Assembly: GCA_009760855.2 (NCBI GenBank)
Contig: WPIO01000116.1
Span: forward strand, 220,001-282,000
Direction: 5' to 3'
DNA length: 62,000 nucleotides
Source: Cristatella mucedo
Lineage: Eukaryota > Bryozoa > Phylactolaemata > Cristatellidae
The notes beneath the pieces were generated by a model. That model saw only the letters and a program-made list of their open reading frames with translations. It searched no databases and was not told where the DNA came from. Below, in pieces: positions 32,761-42,869 of this stretch; position 1 is the first letter of the stretch; every line of letters starts with the position of its first letter. Made by a program: the position numbers and the translations under genes.

Positions 32761-33049
32761 GCTGTTCGTATCTTCACGCCCCATAAAGTTCACTGTGCGT
32801 GCATATACTTTAAGCTCATTGTGTGGTTCAATCTTGTCATTCTGCCAAGTGTTGCCGACGTTGCTTATACAGTTTTTCGAAACCATTTTGTATCGGCTTG
32901 CAGCATGAACGAGAAAGTGCTTGAGTTTTGAGATAGCTGTTGAGAATGCGTGTGAGAGAGTGACGATCGGAAGCGGCGAGTCCTTGAGGCTATTAGGTCA
33001 AGGAGTTTTTGTGCGGAAGCAGGCATCGAGCTAGCGGCTAGCTGACATT
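32761..33049. other. No gene seen
   Basis: May hold a decayed continuation of array 1. Nothing firm. Confidence 0.3.
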
Positions 33050-33100
33050 CAGCGTTCATCACCGATTGGCTAGCTCCCAACCAATCAGCGATGAACGCTG
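33050..33100. repeat. Imperfect hairpin, 20-bp arms
   Basis: 33050-33069 (CAGCGTTCATCACCGATTGG) pairs with 33081-33100 with two mismatches; loop of about 11 bases. Confidence 0.85.
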
Positions 33101-33274
33101 CACATAAGCTGACTGCAGGCCGTTGCCAGCACAGGCTTGGGCATTACGTGGCCGGACGAGTCATTCATAAATAGCCTAATGCTACGCTTAAACCACCATC
33201 ACCTGCAAGTCGCTTCTCCCAGTGCGTCTCTGGAAAGCAATCCATTCACGCTGAATGGTTCGAGTGGATTGGTG

Positions 33275-33655
33275 GCTGGGATCCTCCAATTGTCAAAGAT
33301 GACACTCACATTCCGAGCAGATGCCGATGCTCACACAATAGCATCATAATAATCCTGGCTGACTAAACAGCCTCTTTTGTATAGCGACAGAAGAGCCTTT
33401 ACGGCTATCACCACCGCTTGCAGTGGCGATAAAGGATCACCCGCCGCAGGAATCGAACCCACAACCTCGGGACCGAGGTCGTGAAAGCAACCGCCTTACC
33501 TAGTGTGCCATCACGGCTCACCAAGAATCACCTATTAGAAGAGCCAAGTCCTCGGGGTGTCCTATAAGTAGCAGTTCAGTTTTACCGTCGTTTGTTTTAA
33601 GAAAACTTGCCGACATTTGGGATCGAATTGCTGAACGCCGAGAAGTCACCGTAGA
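33275..33655 (-). mobile_element. LINE-B fragment interrupted by SINE-2
   Basis: Both sides align with 28,120-28,320 (GTAGAAGAGC ... CCGACAC(C)CAGGATCGAA on the reverse strand): 33,275-33,344 and 33,529-33,655. Confidence 0.7.
33345..33528 (-). mobile_element. SINE-2 nested in LINE-B
   Basis: Reverse-strand copy with CCTCTTTTGTATAGCGACAG, CGGCTATCACCACCGCTTGC, AATCGAACCCACAACCTCGG and TGCCATCACGGCTCACC. Near full length and little diverged. Confidence 0.9.
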
Positions 33656-33799
33656 AATTCCTGAAGTCGACTTTGGTTGTTCTAGAACAACGTCAGGAAG
33701 ACTTATGGAAGACTTCGTATAGAAGACTTAAGAACGCCGGTCCGAGTGCTCATCGTCTGGTTTTCATGTGGCATATCCTATAATCGTATCCTACTGAGC

Positions 33800-33975
33800 G
33801 ACCGGAACGCTGCTGGCCAGATCTTAAGGCACTCGCCTTGAACAACCGAGGTCAAGGTGCTCACCCTTGCTACAGAGATGATTTGTGCTATGAGGATCCT
33901 GTGGCATATGTGGAGCGCCCGAATAGAGAATCAGTTCACTCTGGGCGCTATAGGAATTGAATTTATATTAATATC
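33800..33975 (+). mobile_element. SINE-1-like, diverged
   Basis: The tail is clear (GTGGCATATGTGGAGCGCCC, GAATCAGTTCACTCTGGGCG, CTATAGGAATT). The head (GGCACTCGCCTTGAACAACC) is decayed and box B lost. Confidence 0.65.
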
Positions 33976-34077
33976 TGTATCCGCGTGCCCATTTGCTCCA
34001 CCCGGCCTTGTCCGCAGTCAGCACTAACGCCGCTCCTCCTACCATTTCGCCTCGGTCTTTAGTAACACTTTTGAGTA

Positions 34078-34220
34078 ATGCCGAGCTGGTTTGGTCTAGC
34101 GGTTAAGGTGCTCGCCCCGACCAAGGTCTGACTGAGGTCGTGGGCTCGAGCCCCAAGGCTTATGTGAAGCGCCTGAATAGAGATTAAGCTCTCTTGGGAC
34201 GCTATATAAATTAATTATAT
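34078..34220 (+). mobile_element. SINE-1 copy, best preserved
   Basis: GCCGAGCTGGTTTGGTCTAG, CGGTTAAGGTGCTCGCCCCG, box B GGGCTCGAGCCCC, then GTGAAGCGCCTGAATAGAGA, TTAAGCTCTCTTGGGACGCT and ATATAAATTAATTATA. Diagnostic reference copy for the family. Confidence 0.92.
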
Positions 34221-34420
34221 ATTCGAACGCACTCGCACGAATAGACCGAGCCACGGTGAAAGAAGGCAGATTGTGATGCGAAACTCTTCGATCGCTGATC
34301 GCGGGCATTTTTATGCGGCTCGCAAGCTGGTTCTAAGCCACGGCCAGTAGACGCTTGGACATTTCTTGGACGAGCGGATCTAAATCGATCTAGTTTTAAC
34401 CGCAAAAAGGCTTGCACTTA

Positions 34421-34665
34421 TCAATATGTTTCACGGTAAATTTTCGGCAAGACAGAAATCGATAGTAAATAGTCGTGGATAGCTGTCAGCCGGAGCCCTA
34501 GAACTGGAGATGGGCATCTGATGACGATAATTACATTGGCTTTGCTGCGTTTCATAGGCTGCTTCTCGTCTATTTCAGCCAGCATGTGGCATTCGGCAGA
34601 CAACATGATTTTGATAAAGTTGAATTGGTCGCTCGGCACAGCGTAAATGCGAATCCATTCGATAC
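34421..34665 (-). CDS. Possible exon, unidentified
   Basis: The minus strand has CGCCTATGTTTCAG followed by an open stretch (WIRIYAVPSDQFNFIKIM ... EIDEKQPMKRSKANVIIVI ... LLSISVLPKIYRETY) to a stop at the left end. Composition is protein-like and the sequence is not one of the repeat families here. I do not recognise it; it could be part of a gene extending right or a relic. Confidence 0.2.
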
Positions 34666-34886
34666 TGTGCCATGCTGAAACATAGGCGCAGCTAAACCAA
34701 CCACATAAGCTGAGAATTATTATTCGCGAGTACGCGATTTAGCAATAATCGATGGTCGAGGCCTTATAAAATGCCGGCGACAGGCAGGCAGTTGCGAGTC
34801 CAGACTCGGCATCGGCATTGGAGCTGATTTGAGCTCCGGGCCGCCATGGCCACTGTTGAACGCCTGCAACCGCCCGCGTCAGTCAA

Positions 34887-35335
34887 ATAATAATAATAAT
34901 AATAATAATGCACTTGATAAAGCGCCCTCAGAGAACTCAATCTCTTTCCAGGCACTTTAAATTTGCCGCAAAGGGAAACCCGATTGAATGGTGAGTAATA
35001 TCATGTTTGATAAACAAAATGAATAACATGGTTAGGGGGGACATGCACAGGGTCAGCATGCAAATGTGGTTAGTGGCAGCATGCACAGTGTCAGCACACA
35101 CAAGCTCATCAAGGACGAATCACAGGGACCCACTAAATGCTGTCCTAAATAGGTGTTTTTAAGTTCCTTTTAAATGTGGTCAGGTCAGGCGATGTTCTGA
35201 CGTAGGTCGGGAGGGAGTTCCAGGCTTTGGGAGCATACGAACTGAATGCACGGTCTCCAAAGAATTTAAGGTTTGTACGAGGTATTTGTAGACTGTTGGA
35301 TTCCAAAATAGCCTTGTCTGCATTGTGGATACGGA
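34887..35335 (-). mobile_element. LINE-A 3' end
   Basis: TAATAATAATAATAATGCAC, hairpin complement, 3' UTR, then the complement of the WNSLP and FGDRAF-coding region up to GGATTCCAAAATAG. Confidence 0.9.
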
Positions 35336-35829
35336 CTTAATGTCAAGTTTAAGAGAGAGAGAGCAGTCTTCGTCGCTAGCCGTGCTAGCTGCTTGCAATA
35401 GTGCCTCCGAGTATCTAGCCGCCGCGGCACGTCACTACTCTCCAGGGACGGCAGCCTGACAAGTGACGGTGAAAGCTACTCGAAAGAGCATGTAATCGCG
35501 CTTGAAAGGCAGCTTGAAGCGGAGCGAAGCTCGCATTTCCCCGAGGCGGTGTTTGACTTCAGGACGCCGACGAACCGATCCGATGCGACCGGCTTCAGTT
35601 TTCACTGTAGCCATCAGTTGTTTGCTTCCTGTTGTCAATTGTCAGTTTCGGGTAATCGTGTTCACTTCCTTTTTCATCGAGAAGACCCGCTTCTGCAGCG
35701 CCACGCCCCGACTCACATTTGCATTGCCTCTGTAATTCTACTGAAGCCAACTGATACACGAAAAGTTCACAATATGTACTGCCAACATTCGTCCAATTAC
35801 CGAATTGAATAAAGCTGTAAATGGGTCCA
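35336..35829. other. No gene recognised
   Basis: GC-richer stretch with overlapping short frames; contains AATAAA at about 35808. No family seen. Confidence 0.35.
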
Positions 35830-36690
35830 AGCCACGCAAATCGGCTCTGCTAGCATATCTTCGGTTGAATCTTTGCGATATCTAGGGGTCATATTCCAAA
35901 GTGACATTTCATTAGACGATCACATCAGCACCGTAGCAAACTCTGCCTACTTTCAGCTACATAATTACAATTCGGGCATATTTAGACAGGGATACCGTAT
36001 CAAAGTTGGTCTGTGCATTTGGGACATTCCGTCGTGACTTCTTAACTCACTGCTTATCGGCCTACCGGCCTGTGCAATCAGGTGATTGCAGCTGGTGCAA
36101 AACTTTGCAGCTAGGCTTGTTTGTCGTGAGCATTGCAGTCGCCACATCATACCACTTCTCGCCGACCTGCACTGCCACCAGTCAAGCAACGCAGCGACCA
36201 AGTTTCTTGTCACTCACTTTTAGGTCCTTTCAGTCTTTGGCTCCTACCTACCTACCAGATTTACTCCCCACCAGGCTAAGCATCGTTCCAAAAGCTTTTT
36301 GGAATCGAATTGTTTGTCTATACCTCGTATAAACCTCGAATCCTTTGGAGGCCTTGCCTTTAGTTCATATGGTCCCAAAGCCTGGAAACAACTCCCGACT
36401 TGCGACACGACATCTTCTGACCTGACCACATTTAAAAAGATACTAGAAGCGCATCTATTTAACGCAGCATTTAGTGAGTCCGTGTGATTCTTCCTTCATG
36501 TGCGTTTGCATGCTCTGCCACTACCCATACTTGCATGGTGATCCTGTGCTTGCCACCCTAACCTTGTTGTTCTTGTCGTTTATAGAGCCTGCTTTCACTG
36601 ATCATTCGATCGCGCTTCCTTTGCAGCAAATAAAAAGTGCCTAGAAAGAGATTGGGTTCTCTGATGGCGTTATATGAAACTTATTATTAT
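35830..36690 (+). mobile_element. LINE-A, RT end to 3' tail
   Basis: Begins ATCGGCTCTGCTAGCATATC, passes through the CNSLLIGLPACAIR-equivalent region and NLESFGGLAFSSYGPKAWKQ, ends with AAGTGCCTAGAAAGAGATTG, GTTCTCTGATGGCG and TTATTATTATTG. Confidence 0.88.
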
Positions 36691-36936
36691 TGCTAATTCT
36701 AAAAGCTCCTCCATAACTGATTCGCATTTGATTCACGTCCGAAGAGGCAATCAGTACATGAGCCAACTTCTCACAGTTTGCTACATCTGAATATGAAAAT
36801 CTACGTCCGACACTTCTTCGGCGGAACTCTTATACTGGTTACCCAAAGTGAGGCCCTCTCAGCCCCAGAACAATCACATGAGGCAGCACCGTAGTCTCGT
36901 CGGTTAATGTAATTTTCTCACATCGCCGTACCGTCG

Positions 36937-36942
<6 letters not shown>

Positions 36943-37020
<78 letters not shown>

Positions 37021-37097
37021 ACGATATATATAACCAGCGATCCTGCCGAACCAGGTCAGGTATTCCGCTAGCTCTCTCCATGGGCATTAACTAGGAA

Positions 37098-37145
<48 letters not shown>

Positions 37146-37340
37146 AGAGAGAGTGAGAGAGAGGAATACGGATATATATATATCTATATATATCGTTATA
37201 TATATATATTTACTGTTTATATATATATATATATATATATATAGGGAGAGAGAGTGAGAGAGAGGAATACGGATATATATATATATCTATATATATCGTT
37301 ATATATATATATTTACTGTTTATATATATATATATATATA

Positions 37341-37373
<33 letters not shown>

Positions 37374-37380
37374 CAATGTA
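36943..37380. repeat. (TA)n/(GA)n complex with a 101-bp tandem duplication
   Basis: TA runs at 36943-37020 and 37102-37141, then two units starting AGGGAGAGAGAGTGAGAGAG at 37142 and 37243, each followed by GAATACGGATATATATA and TATTTACTGTTTATA. 37,030-37,105 is the reverse complement of 39,236-39,330 (CCTGACCTGGTTCGGCAGGA). Confidence 0.85.
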
Positions 37381-37954
37381 CTATTCTGTCTCAGCGTAAC
37401 CAGCCCGCGAGCATTCATAGAGTCAGCCGTTGCAGACGACAAGGCTCAGCTGCGAATAGCACGACAACAGAACACAAAAAGCATCATTCCCGGACTTCTG
37501 ACTCCGATGTTATGCCCATGCGACCCTTATCGGTTCGTGAGGTGCACAATCCGTGCTACGTGCTACTCTTTAGCCTCGGCCTGTGGCGGCCTGTGGCGGC
37601 TATTTCATACGCGGCTCAGTTCTAATGCAGCGGCTGCCCGGCTTACTGCTCTTAATCGAGGTTCAGCTGTGAAGTCCATATACGCGAGAATATCCCAACG
37701 TGGACGACGTACACCTGGTGATTGCTGCCACGTCTACTCGGAGCGTCTGGCACAGTGCGAATCCTGCTAACGTCCTAGCGAAGCGTTTCCATCTTTTATT
37801 ATCGCTCTGGGCGTGTCGGACCCACTCAGCTGGCTGTATAACGGTTGCAGGTCGAAGCCCTGACCGGTTTCCGCATATGCGAGTGCAACATACTGTGTCA
37901 GGCATTCCGGTCGTTATGACCGATCCTTCATCCAGCAGCTACTTGTCTGTCACA

Positions 37955-38040
37955 AGAACTTAATATATATTCAGTCGCTTCACATTTGTCACGGGGCTTG
38001 AGCCAACGACCTCGGCCAGACCTCGATCAGGGTTTGTATA
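37955..38040 (-). mobile_element. SINE-1 fragment
   Basis: GAACTTAATATATATTCAGT, CGGGGCTTGAGCCAACGACC and TCGGCCAGACCTCGATCAGG: tail and box B on the reverse strand, box A lost. Confidence 0.75.
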
Positions 38041-39230
38041 TTTTCTTCACCTCGAGGTCGCGAATTTTATGATTCGAATGGCTAATTAGCGAGATACTTG
38101 TGTGCTTAGTTGCATTGCCCTTTGTGATGTGGAGGTGTCAGACAGTGCGGCCAGCCATGCCTCCGTGACTTTCCCGGCGTACCAGTAATTAAAATCAAGT
38201 CAGCCGAGCTACGGAAACCAACTGAATGAGCTCTCTTTGTCAGTTCTGAACTCAGAGGTTAGCACAATGAAGGCTGGCCATTTCCTCTGCTTATGCCGAG
38301 TTAAGCTTTTGCGAAGGTCTAATTTACCAAGTTTTTGCAAGATCAATTTACTTACCTGTACCGCCAGTCATTTTTTCTCACAGCCTGACTGAGGTTGCGC
38401 TGGGTTCACTCTCAGTTACAAAACATTTCTTTAAGCCGTCGGTAGCGTCGCTGCTCTGGTGGACAGCTTATCACTCACGCCTCTGGAAATCAGGTAATAT
38501 TGACAATTTCTCGCAGCCGGGTCATACGACGCCCCGAGTCTTGTTTTGGCGGTGTCGCATTTTCTTTATTATCTAGCCCATGGACGATTGAATTAAATTA
38601 AGACTATTCAGCCTACGATGGTGTACAAGTTTCTGGCTGATGCCGTAATTAAAGAGGCGATATTAGAGTCTTATCGTCGTGGCTTGTTTAGTGAATAAAG
38701 GGATTTTGTAGCCCAAGATATTTACAGCACCTGCTAAGCTCACTGCTCGAGTTATGAAGTAAACAATTCACTATTGCCCACTGCCTTAAAAAATGGTAGT
38801 GACAGATGGCAAGGCTTTTATGGCTTTATACACTAAAAATGTGACTGCTAAATCTGAAAATCTTTGCTTTTACTTTTACCTTTGCCTTGGCATCTAATTT
38901 TGCTTGTACCTCAAGAATTCAGGAATCAGCAATTTAGTTTTTGTGACTATCCTAGAAAATATCTGTGTAGGTTTCCCACTTTATTTGAAAACAATTTGAT
39001 AGTTTAGGAGCAGGTTTTCTGCTTGCACATAGGAGCCATGAGATTTCCGCTCAAACTCAAACGCCGCCTTCACCTCAGGCGGCGCAATTAAAAAAGGCCA
39101 GCTGATACCGCATGCTTGCTAGCAGTTGTATGGTTTACGATTTATTCAACCTTACCAACAATCATTCAAGATGCACTTGAATCATTTGGTCCGTATTCGC
39201 TCTCTCTCTCTCCCTCTCTCTCTCTCTCTA

Positions 39231-39243
39231 TATATATATATAT
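39231..39243. repeat. Short (TA)n after a CT-rich run
   Basis: Follows TCTCTCTCTCTC at about 39,197-39,228; complement of the GA/TA complex at 37.1-37.3 kb. Confidence 0.8.
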
Positions 39244-39864
39244 GTACTGCCTAGTTAATACCCATGGAGAGAGTTAATACCCACGGAGCTATCGGCTTAC
39301 CTGACCTGGTTCGGCAGGATCGCTCGTGCTTGCATTTGTGCTGCACTGCTTTTCAGGTTCAAGTACGCGCTAGAACTACGAGGTACAGCATACGGACTTC
39401 AATATAGCACCGAAACTGTTCTTCGCGAATCTTCAGCGAATACGCTTTGTTTAAATGTCAAAGGTCTCGCCGAGGTCGAAACGGCGAGTTCGCTCATATC
39501 TCTTCAAGTATCGTTGGCAATGACTATCCTGCGCTACCGTGGAAGACGAGCCTTACGAGGCCCGTTACAAACGCACAGCAGAAATAAAAAACTGCCAGCT
39601 GAACAAGTTAAACCTACAACCCAGGTCGCAAACTGCAAGCACCGTACCCATAGACTGAGACCCAGATGCCGGCGGTCTGTACTAACGATGAGGAGCAAAG
39701 CTGCTAAATTATTATCTAAATTAAAGGAATTCGTCTGCGCGTCGTCCGCCTCTTTTTCGCCGGATAACCTGCAATGGCCTGTGGTTTACAATCTTATGCC
39801 GAACCACACTCTCAATCCGAGCCTACATGCAATAAATTTGCTCCTGACGCCTTCCGCGTCACCG

Positions 39865-39867
<3 letters not shown>

Positions 39868-39904
<37 letters not shown>

Positions 39905-40050
39905 GTAATGTACTTGATAAAGCGCCCTCAGAGAACTTAATCCCTTTCCAGGCGCTTCACATTTGCTTCAAAGGGAAATGCAATTGAATGGCAAGTGAAA
40001 TCATGCTTGAAAAACAAACAAAATGAATAATAACCGCTTCACTTGTTTCA
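39868..40050 (-). mobile_element. LINE-A 3' tail inside element X copy 1
   Basis: About eleven AAT units, then TACTTGATAAAGCGCCCTCA and CCAGGCGCTTCACATTTGC. Absent at the matching position of copy 2 (about 53,820). Confidence 0.88.
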
Positions 40051-40555
40051 GTATACTCATAGCCACGAGTATACTGAATATACAGACGATACATGAGTAT
40101 ACTCATAGCCATGAGTATACGGAAACTAGTGAACTGGTCACCCCAGTGCAAGCAATTAGATTAGATAGACGATTCTGTCATGCATGGACAGTTGGAGATA
40201 GCTTCTCCTCTGCAAATCTTAATACAGTCTTATTACCGCGTTGCGTTTCTTTCCTTGACATGGCGAACGGCAAGGCCCTCTAGCTCGTTTGCCTTGCACT
40301 TGGTTGGGCTGTACAGTTGGCGCGGCTTTGTCTCAGTGAGGAGAGCGTTGCAGGCGGCGATTGCGTTGCGATTGAGTAACTAAGCCTAGCGGAAGTGTAG
40401 AGATGAGTTAAATGAGATCCTTTTGTCTCGCAGTGCACTCAGGCACAGTGCGGTGACTGGCAAGTGACTGACAAGTGACATTACCTTCGCACCGATCGAG
40501 CGTCGGCGTCATCAGAGAAAAGATTGATGATTTGAACCAGTAATCGTTATTTTTT

Positions 40556-42143
40556 AATAATAATAACAATAATACTGCACTTGATAAAGCGCCCTAAGAG
40601 ATCTCAATCTCTTTCAACGCGCTTTACATTTGCTGCAAAGGGAAATGCAATTGCATGGTGAGTAATATCATGCTTGATAAACAAACAAAATGAATAATAT
40701 GGTTAGGGGTGACATGCACAGGGTCAGCATGCAAATATGGTTAGTGGCAGCATGCACAGTGTCAGCACGCATAAGCACGTGAAGGACGAATCACAGGGAC
40801 CCACTAAATGCTGTCCTAAATAGGTGTGTTTTTAAGTTCCTTTTAAATGTGGTCAGGTCAGGGGATGTTCAGACGCAAGTCGGGAGGGAGTTCCAGGCTT
40901 CGGGAGCATACGAACTAAATGCACGGTCTCCAAAGGATTTAAGGTTTGTACGAGGTATTTCTAGATTATTGGATTCCGAAAAGCGGGTGGTACGATGCTT
41001 GGCCTGATGGGGTAGTATATCTGACAGATAGGCTGGAGCCATAGAATGAAGGGACCTAAAACTGAGCGACAAAACCTTGAAGTCAATCCGTTGCTTGACT
41101 GGTAGCCAGTGCAGGTCGGGGAGAAGTGGAGTGATGTGGCAACTGCAACACTCACGACTGACAGGGCTAGCTGCCGAGTTTTGCACCAGCTGCAATCGCC
41201 TGATCGCACATGCCGATAGGCCCGTAAGCAGTGAGTTGAAAGTCGAGACGGGATGTCACGAATGCATGGACCAACTTGGACCTGGTATCCTTATCTAAAC
41301 AAGCCCGAATTTTAACAATGTTATGAAGCTGAAAGTAGGCAGATTTGACTGTGGAGCTGATGTGGTCGTCTAATGAGAGGTCGCTTTATAACATGACACC
41401 TAGATTTCGAGCTGATTCAACAGGAGATATGCTGGCAAAGCCAATTTTGAGCATAAGGCGTTCCAATTTCTGAATCACTCTGGGCTTGCCCATAACTAGT
41501 AAATTAGTTTTACCATCGTTTAGTTTTAGAAAATTTGCTGCCATCCACGTGCGGTTGTCATCAATATATGCAGCAAGTGAGTTGAGAGAATTTGAGGTGC
41601 TCGAAGGCTGGGAGGGATCAAAGCAAAGGTGCAACTGAGTGTCATCCGCATAGAAGTGAAAGCTTATATTGTGCTTGGCAATCACATCAGCAAGAGGGAG
41701 AGTATAAACCATGAAAAGAACCGTACCTTGCCCGGAGCCCTGAGGCACTCCATATTTCAGAGGTACTTCAGATGATTTTTGTTTATTCACGTCAATACTC
41801 TGGAATCTCCCACTGAGATAGGACCTGAACCATTGCAGAGCAGTGCCAGTGATGCCCAGGCGACACGAGAGGCGCTCTAGAAGGACTTAATGATCGATGG
41901 TATCGAAAGCTGCCGAAAGATCGAGCAAAACAAGCAGAGACACTCTACCCATGTCTGCATTCCTAAGTAGGTCGTTGTATACCCGAAGCAATGCTGACTC
42001 TGTGGAGTGATTAGCTCCAAAGCCAGACTGTAACTTACTAGCAAGGTGTGTAGTTTTGATATATGAGTTCAGCTGGTCCGCCACGACTCGTTCCAGTGTC
42101 TTTGATAGGAATGGTAGAAGGGAGACTGGGTGGTTTTTCCCGG
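40556..42143 (-). mobile_element. LINE-A, 1.6 kb, most intact RT in the window
   Basis: From right: HPVSLLPFLSKTLERVVADQ, SGFGANHSTESALLRVYNDL, SLLVLLDLSAAFDTIDH, LKYGVPQGSGQGTVLFMVYT, FHFYADDTQLHLCFDPSQ (intact YADD active site), NFLKLNDGKTNLLVMGKP, then HITPLLPDLHWLPVKQRIDF, APAYLSDILPHQAKHRT, FGDRAFSSYAPEAWNSLPT, 3' UTR and TAATAATAATAAC. 5'-truncated in RT and frame-shifted. It splits element X between AATCGTTATTTT and TCGCGCGCGTCCG, which are adjacent in copy 2 near 54,255-54,275. Confidence 0.95.
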
Positions 42144-42869
42144 TCGCGCGCGTCCGTCCGTTTTCAACCAAATGCTATCGAAGAGTGATCAAGGCGGCAT
42201 GTCCACAGCGTAATGTCTTTTTGTCATTTCGTCGTGCAGTCTTCTTCTACTTAGTGGTCCGTTTTGGCGTGGGTGTGGCAATCAGCACGTGGCGCTTCTG
42301 ACAGCTGGGTAAGTTTAAGAAACACCTGTGAAAGAAATCCGGCAATCGTTGCTGACACTCGTCGTCATTCACAGACAATTTGCTGCTGGATACGTATGTT
42401 AGTCACACTCAAATGTGCTAACTTTTTTAAATATCTCTCGGTTCACTGGCGTCGGCTTACTGCGCCTATTTCATAGTTCACAAGTCAGCGGTCTTGATCA
42501 GAAATCAAGATTGAAGGGCACAGCAATAGCGACTAAGGCAATTCTGCCACTTTATTACTGAGGCGGTTGGAGCAGCTGACCTTTACTCTTACTTTCTTAC
42601 TTTGTCACTCGTTCAACGTGCTCACCCAGGCTTTCTAACCAAGCGAGCATGACGAGGGCGGCTGATGAGATTCACAGACCCACATGAAGGTTGGTTGCAT
42701 GGCGCGGAGCGGATATGCACCGGTCGCACCCGTTCAAGCCCTCTCCCTCCTTACGGCGAATGCTCGTTTAAACTCCCCCACGGTAGCCGGTCTGGTAGCT
42801 CCTTCCGGGTTGCTACGAGCTAGTAGTGTGGGGCTACCAGACTCTCAAGGAACAATCTAGATAGCTATT

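Noticed and set aside
41386-41790. 134-codon frame with YADD as a host gene
   Set aside because: It is the reverse transcriptase of a truncated LINE-A with 3' UTR and (ATT)n tail, and frame breaks on both sides.
42264-42310. ACAGCTGGGTAAGT in element X as an exon-intron boundary
   Set aside because: The donor-like GTAAGT is present in both copies, but the upstream frames contain stops in at least one copy and no partner exon is found.
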